Of a DNA stretch of 34,294 nucleotides, positions 7,697 to 15,192 are shown piece after piece (the stretch's first letter is position 1; each line of letters begins with the position of its first letter). The stretch is from Bacillota bacterium. Lineage in GTDB: Bacteria > Bacillota > Sulfobacillia > JAIMAT01. The stretch is from contig JASBVS010000009.1 of the NCBI GenBank assembly GCA_029960955.1, positions 86,645-120,938 on the forward strand, written 5' to 3'. Made by a program: the position numbers and the translations under genes. The notes beneath the pieces were generated by a model. That model saw only the letters and a program-made list of their open reading frames with translations, was not told where the DNA came from and searched no databases.

Positions 7697-10420
7697 TCAG
7701 CGGGCCACCTCGACGATCTCGAAGACCTCGAGGACGTCGCCCACCTTGATGTCGTCGAACCGCTCCAGGCCCACGCCGCACTCGTAGCCCTGCGCCACCT
7801 CGCGCACGTCCTCCTTGAAGCGGCGGAGCGAGGCGATCTTCCCCTCGTAGACCACCACGCCCTCGCGGACCAGGCGCACGCCCGCGTTCCGCCTGACCAG
7901 CCCTTCCTGGACGTAGCAGCCGGCCACGGTGCCGGCGTCGGGCACGCGGAACGTCTGCCGCACCTCCGCCCGCCCGATGACGCGCTCCTCCGTCCTGGGC
8001 GCGAGGAGCCCGGTCACCGCCTTCTTGACGTCGTCCAGGAGCTCGTAGATGACCCGGTAGGTCTTCACCTCGACCTTCTGCTCCTGGGCGAGCGCGGCCG
8101 CCTTGGTGTCCGGCCGGACGTTGAAGCCGATGACGATGGCGTCGGAGGCGGCGGCCAGCATGATGTCCGACTCGTTGACGCCGCCGACGGCGGCGTGGAT
8201 CACGTCGACGCTCACCTCGTCGTTGCGGATCTCGCCCAGCGAGCCGCGCAGCGCCTCCAGCGTGCCCTGCACGTCGGCCTTGAGGACGACGCGCAGCTGC
8301 TTCCGGCCGCCCTCGGCCTGCCGGGCGAAGAAGGTGGCCAGGGTGACCGGCTGGCGCCCGCCGATCTCCGCCTCGTGCGCCTCCTCCTGGCGGGAGAGGG
8401 CGATCTCGCGCGCCGTCCGCTCGTCCTCGACGACCCGGAAGACGTCGCCCGCCATCGGCAGGGTGGCGAAGCCCGAGATCTCCACCGGCGTCCCGGGCCC
8501 CGCCTTCTCGAGGCTCCGGCCCCGGTCGTCGGTCATGGAGCGGACGTGGCCGTAGGCCGCGCCGGCCACGAAAGGCTGCCCCTGCCGGAGGGTGCCGTCC
8601 TGGACCAGGACCGAGGCCACGGGGCCGAGGCCGCGGTCCAGGCGCGCCTCGATGACGGTGCCGATGGCCGGTCCCTCGCGGTTGGCGCGCAGCTCCTGCA
8701 TGTCGGCCACCAGCAGCACCATCTCCAGGAGCTCGTCGATCCCCTGGCGCTTGAGCGCCGAGACGGGGACGACCACCGTCTCGCCGCCCCACTCCTCCGG
8801 CACCAGCCCCTGCTCGGCCAGCTGCTGCTTCACCCGGTCGGGGTTGGCGTTCGGCTTGTCGATCTTGTTGAGCGCCACCACGATGGGCAGGCCGGCCGCG
8901 CGGGCGTGCTGGATCGCCTCCACGGTCTGCGGCATGATGCCGTCGTCGGCCGCCACCACCAGGATGGCCACGTCGCCGATCTGGGCGCCGCGGGCGCGCA
9001 TGGCCGTGAAGGCCTCGTGTCCCGGCGTGTCCAGGAAGACGATGCGCCGCCCGTTCTGCTCCACCGTCGAGGCGCCGATGTGCTGCGTGATGCCGCCGGC
9101 CTCGCTGGCGGCGACGCGCGTCTCCCGGATCGCGTCCAGGAGGCTGGTCTTGCCGTGGTCGACGTGGCCCAGCACCACCACCACCGGCGGCCGCTCGACG
9201 CCCGAGGAGGCCGCCTCGCTCAGCCGCTCCTGCAGGAGCTCCTCGTCGCTCAGGATCTTCTCCGGCCGCCGGATGGTGGCGTGCGAGCCGAAGGCTTCGG
9301 CCACCCGCGCCGCCGTCTCGGCCGGGATCTCCTGCCCGGCGGAGGCCATCACGCCCATGGCGACCAGCCGCTTGACCACCTCCACGGTGGGCAGGTGGAG
9401 CTTCTCGGCCAAGCGCGAGACGCCGATCGTCCCGTCGGCCAGCTCGATCTCCGCCGGCACCTGGATCTGGGCGAGGCGCTCCGCCCCGCTCCGCTTCCTC
9501 CGCCCGGGCTGCTTCGGCCCCTTGGGAGCGCGGCGCTCCTCCTCCAGGTCGATGGTGCGCCCGTCGCGCCAGGCGTCCCGTTCCGGCTCCGGCCGACCCC
9601 CGCCCCGGCCGCGGCGCGCGGGACGGCCCCGCTGCCCCGCCGCCGCGGGCCGGCCGCCGGCCGCGGGGGCGCGGCCGCCCCCGAAGCGCCCGCCCGCTCC
9701 GCCCGGACGGCCGCCCCCCGGGTGGCCTGCGCCCGCCCCCGGCCCGCCTCCCGCTCCCCTGGGCGCCCCTCCGGGTCGCGGCGCCCCGCCGCGGAAGCCT
9801 CCCGGCGCGGGGCGGCCGCCGGCCGCGGTTCCCGTCCGGGGCGCGGCGCCGTTCCCCCGGGGACGGCCGCCTGCGCCCTCCGCTCGCCCGCCCGGCTGGG
9901 GTCCCGGCCCGTGGCCCGCCCGCGCCGGGCCGGCCGCCCCCTGCGGACGGCGGGCGCCACCCGCGCGGTCGGCGCCGCCGCCGGGGCGGGGGCCGCCCTC
10001 GGCCTGCGGCCGCGCGGGCCGCGGGGCGGGCGCGGCCGGCCTCGTCGCGCCGCCTGCGCCCGCGCCCGGAGCCGCCCCGGCCTGGGCGCGGGGCGGTGCC
10101 GGCTGGCTGCGGCGATCGCCGCTGGCTGCCGGACCGGCGGCCGCCGGGGCGGACGGCGCCTGGCCCCGGCCTTGCGCCGCCTGTCCCTCGGGCACGGGGC
10201 CGACCGCCGCCTGCCTCGCCCCCCCGCGCGCGCCCGCCTGTTGCCCCTGCGCCGCCCGGCCGGCGAACTCACGACGGATCCTGGCCGCCACCCGGTCGTT
10301 GATGGTGCTCATGTGATTGTTGATGTCGATGTTCATCTCGTTGTGAAGGAAGTCCAGGATCTCCTTCGAATGGATGTGCAGTTCGCGCGCCAGTTCGTAC
10401 ACCCGAATCGCGTGCGGCAA
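7697..10420 (-). CDS. infB: Translation initiation factor IF-2
   Basis: A 907-residue GTPase that places initiator tRNA on the 30S subunit. The first IF2N module (RVYELARELHIHSKEILDFL) is followed by a very long Gly/Ala/Pro/Arg-rich linker. A second IF2N module (VSRLAEKLHLPTVEVVKRLV) follows, then the G domain: G1 GHVDHGKT (418-425), G2 GGITQHIGA, G3 DTPGHEAF, G4 NKID and G5 VSAL. Domains II-IV complete the protein. The start is TTG at 10420, 9 nt after GGAGG, because the conserved IF2N helix begins five residues later; the frame is open upstream to 10468 but without family similarity. The first 152 bp overlap the 3' end of ylxQ. The stop lies 3 nt before the longer possible start of the rbfA-nrnA fusion. 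Confidence 0.97.
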   Translation of the reverse strand: MPHAIRVYELARELHIHSKEILDFLHNEMNIDINNHMSTINDRVAARIRREFAGRAAQGQQAGARGGARQAAVGPVPEGQAAQGRGQAPSAPAAAGPAASGDRRSQPAPPRAQAGAAPGAGAGGATRPAAPAPRPARPQAEGGPRPGGGADRAGGARRPQGAAGPARAGHGPGPQPGGRAEGAGGRPRGNGAAPRTGTAAGGRPAPGGFRGGAPRPGGAPRGAGGGPGAGAGHPGGGRPGGAGGRFGGGRAPAAGGRPAAAGQRGRPARRGRGGGRPEPERDAWRDGRTIDLEEERRAPKGPKQPGRRKRSGAERLAQIQVPAEIELADGTIGVSRLAEKLHLPTVEVVKRLVAMGVMASAGQEIPAETAARVAEAFGSHATIRRPEKILSDEELLQERLSEAASSGVERPPVVVVLGHVDHGKTSLLDAIRETRVAASEAGGITQHIGASTVEQNGRRIVFLDTPGHEAFTAMRARGAQIGDVAILVVAADDGIMPQTVEAIQHARAAGLPIVVALNKIDKPNANPDRVKQQLAEQGLVPEEWGGETVVVPVSALKRQGIDELLEMVLLVADMQELRANREGPAIGTVIEARLDRGLGPVASVLVQDGTLRQGQPFVAGAAYGHVRSMTDDRGRSLEKAGPGTPVEISGFATLPMAGDVFRVVEDERTAREIALSRQEEAHEAEIGGRQPVTLATFFARQAEGGRKQLRVVLKADVQGTLEALRGSLGEIRNDEVSVDVIHAAVGGVNESDIMLAAASDAIVIGFNVRPDTKAAALAQEQKVEVKTYRVIYELLDDVKKAVTGLLAPRTEERVIGRAEVRQTFRVPDAGTVAGCYVQEGLVRRNAGVRLVREGVVVYEGKIASLRRFKEDVREVAQGYECGVGLERFDDIKVGDVLEVFEIVEVAR

Positions 10421-10772
10421 TAGCCTCCACCTCCCGGCGAGCCGGCCGATCGGAGCCGCTCGCCACATTCCATCGTTCCGTCAGCCTTTCCGCCAGCCGG
10501 CGGTCGGTCACCGCCAGGACGCCGACAGGCGGCCGGCCGATGATCGCCCCCAGCTCCTCGCGACGGCCCGCGCGCAGGCAGCGCACGCCGGCGCGCGTCG
10601 CCTCTCGCATCACCTGCTCCGTCACGGACGGCCCCGCGTCCTCCGCCAGGACCACCAGCGCCGCCCTGCCGGCCTGCAGCGCCTCGCGCGTGGCGCGCCG
10701 CCCCCAGGCCACCCTGCCCGCCGCCATGGCGAGCCCCAGGAGCTCGCGGCACGGCCGAGGAAGCGGGCTCAA
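10269..10772 (-). CDS. ylxQ: L7Ae-family RNA-binding protein YlxQ with unusual C-terminal extension
   Basis: Residues 1 to about 100 match the YlxQ branch of the L7Ae/L30e family, which binds kink-turn RNA: RELLGLAMAAGRVAWG, ALVVLAEDAGPSVTEQV and RPPVGVLAVTDRRLAERL. The start is TTG at 10772, sharing TTGA with the ylxR stop, so translation is probably coupled. Most homologues end near residue 100, but this frame continues to 167 residues, and the extra part (His/Gln/Gly-rich near the end) is read from the first 152 bp of infB in another frame. Either the overlap is genuine, or a base error near 10460-10480 hides an earlier stop. Function in B. subtilis is not essential; the gene sits in the nusA-infB operon as usual. 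Confidence 0.8.
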   Translation of the reverse strand: MSPLPRPCRELLGLAMAAGRVAWGRRATREALQAGRAALVVLAEDAGPSVTEQVMREATRAGVRCLRAGRREELGAIIGRPPVGVLAVTDRRLAERLTERWNVASGSDRPARREVEAIAARDSGVRTGARTAHPFEGDPGLPSQRDEHRHQQSHEHHQRPGGGQDPS

Positions 10773-11062
10773 GGCGCCGCCCCCCGGCCGGCCAGCACCT
10801 CGCCCAGCTCCCTGCGCAGCGCCTCCAGCGCCTCCGGCGCCGGGCGGAGCCGCAGCGCGCGCTCCAGCCGCGCCGGCGTCAACCCGCGTTCCACGCAGGC
10901 CGGCTCGGCGTGCAGGTAGGCGCCTCGCCCCGCCCGCTTGCCGGTGGGGTCGAAGCGGATCTCGCCCTCAGGGGTGCGGACCACCCTGAGCAGCTGCCGC
11001 TTCCCTTCCACCTCGCCGCAGCCGATGCAGGTCCTCTGGGGCAGCTTCCGTACCCTGGCCAT
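10769..11062 (-). CDS. ylxR: YlxR family RNA-binding protein (RNase P modulator RnpM)
   Basis: A small basic protein of 97 residues with the family core RTCIGCGEVEGKRQLLRVV and the GRGAYLHAEPACVERGL block. YlxR in B. subtilis has been reported to bind RNase P RNA and is called RnpM. The start is taken as the ATG at 11062, giving MARVRKLPQRTCIGCG with a GGGGG stretch 9 nt upstream; an ATG at 11071 would add three residues. It lies between nusA and ylxQ, the constant position of this family, and its stop overlaps the ylxQ start by 4 bp. Confidence 0.93.
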   Translation of the reverse strand: MARVRKLPQRTCIGCGEVEGKRQLLRVVRTPEGEIRFDPTGKRAGRGAYLHAEPACVERGLTPARLERALRLRPAPEALEALRRELGEVLAGRGAAP

Positions 11063-11117
11063 CGCCGCCATCCCCCGTTCCGGGCCGCCGCGGCCTCCGA
11101 AGCCCGCGGGCGGCCGG

Positions 11118-12434
11118 TCAGAGCTCGTCCTCGTCGTCGTAGCGGCGCCCCTCCGGCCGCTCCTCCTGCGGGCGCTCCGCCTCGGGCGCCTCGGGGAAGG
11201 GCGGCAGGTCGAGGTCGTCGAAGTCGAGCTCCTCGCCGCTCAGCTCGCCCGCTTCCTGCAGCCGGCGGCGCCGCTCCTCGCGCTCGCGCCGCTCCCGCAG
11301 GGCCTGCCGGAAGGCGCGCTCGAAGGGGAGCATGTCGGCCTCGCTGACGAAGGTGCGCAGCTCCTCCGCGCCCGACTGGACCGCCGCCTTCATCGCCTCG
11401 TCGGCCAGCTGCGACTCGCTGCGGATGTCGATGCGGAAGCCGGTCAGCTTGGCGGCCAGCCGCGCGTTCTGCCCGGCGCGCCCGATGGCCAGCGAGAGCT
11501 GGTAGTCCGGCACCACCACCCGGGCCGCGCGCTCCTCCTCGTTGATCCGCACCTGGCTGACCCGCGCCGGGCTGAGGGCGGCGGCGACGAACTCGGCCGG
11601 GTCCTCCGACCAGCGGATGACGTCGATCTTCTCGCCGTGCAGCTCGTTGACCACGTTCTGGATGCGCATCCCCCTGTGGCCGACGCAGGCGCCCACCGGG
11701 TCGACGTTGGCATCCCGCGAGGCGACGGCCACCTTCGCCCGCGCGCCGGCCTCGCGGGCGACGGCGCGGATCTCGACCACGCCGTCGTGGATCTCCGGCA
11801 CCTCCAGCTCCAGGAGGCGCCGGAGCAGGCCCGGGTGGGCGCGGGAGAGGATGACCTGGGGCCCCTTGGCGGTCTGGCGCACCTCGGCCAGGTAGACGCG
11901 GATGCGGTCGCCGGGCCGGTAGACCTCGCCGGGGATCTGCTCGGACGGGAGCAGGATGGCCTCCGTCCGGCCGAGGTCGATGTAGACGTTCCGGCCCTGC
12001 ACCCGCCGCACCACCACGGTCAGGAGGTCGCCCTCGCGGCTGGAGAACTCCTCGTAGATCAGGTTCCTCTCGGCCTCGCGGAGCTGCTGCATCACCACCT
12101 GCCGCGCCGTCTGGGCCGCGATGCGGCCGAAGTCGCGCGGCTCGACCGGGCGCTCGACCACGTCGCCCGGCTGGTAGGAAGGATCGATTTCGCGCGCTTC
12201 CTCCAGGCTGATCTCGGTCTCCGGATCCTCCACCGGATCGGCCACCGTGAACTGGTTGGCGACGCGGAAGTCGCCCGTCTCGGGGTCGATGCGGACCACC
12301 ACGTTGCTGGCCGTGCCGTAGTGCTTGCGGTAGGCCGACTTGAGCGCCGTCTCCAGCGCCTGGATCAGGATCTGGCGGTCGATGCCCCGCTCGGTCGCCA
12401 GCGCGTTGAGCGCTTCGAGCAATTCCTGGTTCAT
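11118..12434 (-). CDS. nusA: Transcription termination/antitermination factor NusA
   Basis: A 438-residue RNA polymerase-binding factor that governs pausing, intrinsic termination and antitermination. Layout: N-terminal RNAP-binding domain (1 to about 125), S1 domain (about 134-200, GDLLTVVVRRVQGRNVYIDL), KH1 with the GHRG loop (252-255) and KH2 with GRAG (318-321). After about residue 345 comes a charged C-terminal extension with a DFDDLDLPPF acidic run, ending YDDEDEL; it is unlike the AR1/AR2 repeats of E. coli and longer than the tail-less Bacillus protein. The ATG at 12434 has a GGAGGG site 8 nt upstream. It follows rimP by 21 nt, the standard order. Confidence 0.97.
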   Translation of the reverse strand: MNQELLEALNALATERGIDRQILIQALETALKSAYRKHYGTASNVVVRIDPETGDFRVANQFTVADPVEDPETEISLEEAREIDPSYQPGDVVERPVEPRDFGRIAAQTARQVVMQQLREAERNLIYEEFSSREGDLLTVVVRRVQGRNVYIDLGRTEAILLPSEQIPGEVYRPGDRIRVYLAEVRQTAKGPQVILSRAHPGLLRRLLELEVPEIHDGVVEIRAVAREAGARAKVAVASRDANVDPVGACVGHRGMRIQNVVNELHGEKIDVIRWSEDPAEFVAAALSPARVSQVRINEEERAARVVVPDYQLSLAIGRAGQNARLAAKLTGFRIDIRSESQLADEAMKAAVQSGAEELRTFVSEADMLPFERAFRQALRERREREERRRRLQEAGELSGEELDFDDLDLPPFPEAPEAERPQEERPEGRRYDDEDEL

Positions 12435-12455
12435 GCCGGGCCCTCCTGGAGCAGT

Positions 12456-12932
12456 TCAGCTCTCCTCCTTCAACTGCACGCGCGCCACCTTGGCGCGAGG
12501 AAGGCGGAGCAGCCGCTCGCCCTCCTCCCCCTGGACCCTCAGGAGCACGTCCTCCCCCTCCAGCCCTTCCAGCCGCCCCACGTGGCTCCGGGCTCCCTCC
12601 AGCGGCTCGAAGCAGCGGACCTGGACGGTCCGCCCGCGAAAGAAGTCGAACTCGCGCTCGTTCCGCAACACGCGGTCCAGTCCCGGCGACGCCACCTCCA
12701 GGTAGTACGGCTCGTCGATCAGCTCCAGCTCGTCCAGGCGCGGGTCGATGGCCCGGGAGAAGCGCTCGCACTCCTCCATGCTGACGCCGCCTCCCGGCCG
12801 GTCGATGACGAAGCGGAGGAAGCGCCGCCCGTTCTCCTTCTGCCAGGCCACGTCCAGGAGCAGAAGGCCGAGCCCCTGAAGGAGAGGCTCGGCCAGCGCC
12901 GCGGCCGACTCCTCGATCTCCTTCCGCGCCAA
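12456..12932 (-). CDS. rimP: Ribosome maturation factor RimP
   Basis: A 158-residue 30S assembly factor that acts before S12 and the central pseudoknot mature. Recognisable blocks are LLLDVAWQKENGRRFLRFVID, GGVSMEECERFSRAIDPRLDE and YYLEVASPGLDRVL, the family signature, followed by the Sm-like C-terminal domain. The start is set at TTG 12932 because GGGGGTGAT (one mismatch to GGAGGTGAT) precedes it at correct distance and the helix homologous to the family N-terminus begins there. The longer frame up to 13049 would run through the hairpin and promoter and is unlikely. It heads the rimP-nusA-ylxR-ylxQ-infB operon. Confidence 0.95.
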   Translation of the reverse strand: MARKEIEESAAALAEPLLQGLGLLLLDVAWQKENGRRFLRFVIDRPGGGVSMEECERFSRAIDPRLDELELIDEPYYLEVASPGLDRVLRNEREFDFFRGRTVQVRCFEPLEGARSHVGRLEGLEGEDVLLRVQGEEGERLLRLPRAKVARVQLKEES

Positions 12933-12971
12933 GCCGATCACCCCCGACGAGAGAGCCGCCGCACACAGAGA

Positions 12972-12994
12972 AGAGTGGGTGCGGCACCCACTCT
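12972..12994 (-). promoter_or_regulatory. Perfect 10-bp hairpin in the rimP leader
   Basis: AGAGTGGGTG (12994-12985) pairs perfectly with CACCCACTCT (12981-12972) around a 3-nt loop. It lies 27-49 nt downstream of the epimerase stop and about 40 nt before rimP, inside the predicted 5' leader. The following sequence (TCTCTGTGTG) is only weakly U-rich, so it could be a poor terminator for the upstream gene, a NusA-sensitive pause hairpin or a stabilising leader structure. Confidence 0.6.
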
Positions 12995-13019
12995 CCCACG
13001 CGCCAACTGCAGTCAGCTC

Positions 13020-13049
13020 ACTATAGCATGGCGTCACCCGCCGGGGCAA
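13020..13049 (-). promoter_or_regulatory. Candidate sigma-A promoter for the rimP-nusA-infB operon
   Basis: The minus strand shows TTGCCC (13049-13044), an 18-nt spacer and TATAGT (13025-13020). The -10 box matches TATAAT at 5 of 6 and the -35 box TTGACA at 4 of 6. It overlaps the last codons of the epimerase gene. Transcription would begin near 13013, giving a leader of about 80 nt with a perfect hairpin. Confidence 0.55.
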
Positions 13050-14022
13050 TCGCCTCGCGCCGGGCGGCGAACCAGCGGAGCGTGCGGCGCAACCCTTCCT
13101 CCAGCGCCACCTGCGGCCGCCAGTCGAGCCGTCGCCCGATGCGCCCGGGGTCGAGGAGGCTGGAGCGCAGGTCGCCCGGCCGGGCGGGCCCGTGGACCGC
13201 CGCCGGCGCGTCGCCGCCGGCCACCTCCGCCAGCGCCTGGCGCATCAGCGCCACCAGCCGGTTGACGGTGGTGCCCCTTCCGGTGCCGACATTGAAGGCG
13301 ACAAAGGGTGCCCCGCCGCCGGGCAGGAGCGAGCCCGCCTCGGCCTCCAGCGCCAGCCGGTTGGCCCGCGCCACGTCCTCCACGTAGACGTAGTCGCGCA
13401 CGTTCTCGCCGTCGCCGTGGATCTGCGGCGGCTCGCCGGCCAGGAGGCGCCCGCTGAAGATGGCGACCACCCCCGCCTCGCCGTGCGGGTCCTGGCGCGG
13501 TCCGTAGACGTTGCCGTAACGGAGCGCCACGCCCTCGATCCCGTGCTCGCGGGCGAAGAACTCGAGGTAGCGCTCGCCCGCCCACTTGGCGATCCCGTAC
13601 GGCGAGATGGGCGCCAGCGCCTGCTCCTCCACCGCCGGCCGCTCCACCTCCCCGTAGAGCACCCCTCCCGAGGAAGCGAAGACCACGCGGCGCGTCCCCG
13701 CCTCCCGCGCCGCCTCCAGCACGTGCAGGAGGCCGACCACGTTGACGCGCGCGTCGGCCGCGGGCTCGCGCACCGAGCGGCTGACCGAGATCTGCGCCGC
13801 CAGGTGGAGCACCCGCTCCGGCCGCACCTGGCGGAAGACGGCGCGGACGGAGCCGGCGTCGGCCACGTCGGCCACGAAGAGCTCCGCCCCCTCCGGCAGG
13901 TTCTCGCGCCGCCCGCTGGAGAGATCGTCGAGGACCGCCACCCGGTGGCCGTGCGCGAGAAGCTCGGCCACGCTGGCGCTGCCGATGAAGCCGGCGCCGC
14001 CCGTCACCAGGACCGTCGACAC
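13021..14022 (-). CDS. NAD-dependent sugar epimerase/dehydratase (GalE-like extended SDR)
   Basis: A 333-residue extended short-chain dehydrogenase. The N-terminal Rossmann motif TGGAGFIG (7-14) binds NAD; the catalytic set is serine 117/118 in FASSGGVLYG plus Y142 and K146 in SPYGIAKWAG; GDGENVRDYVYVEDVA and the AFNVGTG motif are typical of UDP-glucose 4-epimerases and related enzymes. It most likely acts on a nucleotide sugar, but the substrate (UDP-glucose, UDP-GlcNAc, dTDP-sugar) is not decided by what can be seen. The GTG start at 14022 has GGAGG 7 nt upstream. It lies between the oxidoreductase gene and rimP, a place with no counterpart in B. subtilis, and its 3' end carries the putative rimP promoter. 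Confidence 0.85.
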   Translation of the reverse strand: MSTVLVTGGAGFIGSASVAELLAHGHRVAVLDDLSSGRRENLPEGAELFVADVADAGSVRAVFRQVRPERVLHLAAQISVSRSVREPAADARVNVVGLLHVLEAAREAGTRRVVFASSGGVLYGEVERPAVEEQALAPISPYGIAKWAGERYLEFFAREHGIEGVALRYGNVYGPRQDPHGEAGVVAIFSGRLLAGEPPQIHGDGENVRDYVYVEDVARANRLALEAEAGSLLPGGGAPFVAFNVGTGRGTTVNRLVALMRQALAEVAGGDAPAAVHGPARPGDLRSSLLDPGRIGRRLDWRPQVALEEGLRRTLRWFAARREAIAPAGDAML

Positions 14023-14073
14023 CCTGCCACCTCCGCTTCCTGCAGGGAAGGCCGCGCAGCCCGTCGCGCCCCC

Positions 14074-15087
14074 CTAGAGCCGCACCAGCACGCGGCCGCG
14101 CACCCTCCCGCCCAGGAGCTCCCGGGCCACCCCGGGCACGCGCTCCAGCCCGACCTCCTCCGCCAGGATCCTCTCCAGGACCGCCGCCGGCAGCTCCGCA
14201 GCCAGGCGGCGCCAGACCTCGAGCCGGACGTCCATGGGGCAGTAGACCGAGTCGATGCCCAGGAGGCTGACGCCGCGGAGGATGAAGGGGAAGACCGTGG
14301 TATGCAGGTCGGAGCCGCCGGCCAGGCCCACCGCGGCCACGGAGCCGCCGTACCGGGTCGTCTGCAGGAGGAAGGCCGTGGTGGCCCCTCCCACGGGGTC
14401 GACGGCGGCCGCCCACAGCTGCCGCTCCAGCGGCTTCGACGAGGGGGCGGAGACGGAGGCCCGGTCCAGCACCTCCTCCGCGCCCAGCTCCCTCAGGTAG
14501 TCGCGGGCCTCCGCCTTCCCCGTGCTGGCCGTCACCCGGTAGCCGCGGGCCGCCAGGAGCGCCACGGCCACCGAGCCGACGCCGCCGCTGGCGCCGGTGA
14601 CGATGACGGGCCCGTCGCCCGGCCTCAACCCCTGCTGCTCGAGGCGGTGCACGGCCAGGCCGGCGGTGAAGCCGGCGGTGCCGAGGATCATGGCCTCGCG
14701 GGTGCCCAGGCCCGGAGGCAGCGGCACCACCCACTCCGCCGGCACCCGCGCGTACGTGGCGAGTCCTCCGAAATGCGCCACTCCGAGATCGTAGCCGGTG
14801 ACCAGCACCGCCTCTCCCTCGCGGAAGCGAGCGTCGCGGGAGTCGACCACCCGGCCGGCCAGGTCGATGCCGACGATCATCGGGTAGCGGCGGACGACCC
14901 TGCCGTCCGGGAGGGTCGCCAGCGCATCCTTGTAGTTGACGCCCGAGTACTCCACACGGACGGTCACGTCGCCCTCGGGCAGCTCCTCCACCGGCAGCTC
15001 CCGGATCTCCGCGACGAAGCCGTCCTCCCGCCGGTCGACGTAGAGCCCCCGGAAGCTCTTGACCGCGTCGAGTCGCACGGCCGGCAC
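14074..15087 (-). CDS. YhdH/YhfP-type NADPH oxidoreductase (acrylyl-CoA reductase AcuI-like)
   Basis: A 337-residue zinc-independent medium-chain dehydrogenase/reductase. Seen are SGVNYKDALA (48-57), the IVGIDLAG segment, GTAGFTA (136-142) and the nucleotide-binding loop TGASGGVGSVA (164-174); the zinc-ligand cysteines of alcohol dehydrogenases are missing. These features are those of the YhdH/AcuI group, which reduces acrylyl-CoA to propionyl-CoA with NADPH; related members act as quinone or enone reductases, so the substrate is inferred only. The GTG start at 15087 is preceded by GGAGGAAGG. It follows polC across a 105-nt G-rich gap that shows no terminator. The gene is out of place compared with B. 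subtilis, where rimP follows polC directly. Confidence 0.85.
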   Translation of the reverse strand: MPAVRLDAVKSFRGLYVDRREDGFVAEIRELPVEELPEGDVTVRVEYSGVNYKDALATLPDGRVVRRYPMIVGIDLAGRVVDSRDARFREGEAVLVTGYDLGVAHFGGLATYARVPAEWVVPLPPGLGTREAMILGTAGFTAGLAVHRLEQQGLRPGDGPVIVTGASGGVGSVAVALLAARGYRVTASTGKAEARDYLRELGAEEVLDRASVSAPSSKPLERQLWAAAVDPVGGATTAFLLQTTRYGGSVAAVGLAGGSDLHTTVFPFILRGVSLLGIDSVYCPMDVRLEVWRRLAAELPAAVLERILAEEVGLERVPGVARELLGGRVRGRVLVRL

Positions 15088-15192
15088 GCACCCCCTTCCT
15101 CCGCCATCCTGCCAACCCCGGGCCCGTCTCCCCCCGCTCCCGGCCTGCTTCCCCCGCCCCGCCGCCCCCGCCCGGCGGAGGCTCCCGGGGCT

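Noticed and set aside
6440-10423. Plus-strand open frame of 1327 codons opposite rbfA-nrnA and infB
   Set aside because: Shadow of codon bias; rich in Arg, Gly, His and Leu, without recognisable motifs or a proper ribosome site.
10333-10752. Alternative frame over ylxQ as the real protein
   Set aside because: It is Gly/Arg-rich without L7Ae features, while the TTG-started frame at 10772 matches the family through about residue 100.
15088-15192. Possible hidden gene or terminator between polC and the oxidoreductase
   Set aside because: The 105 nt are a G-rich stretch with short imperfect repeats, no U-tract, no convincing promoter and no frame with a ribosome site.
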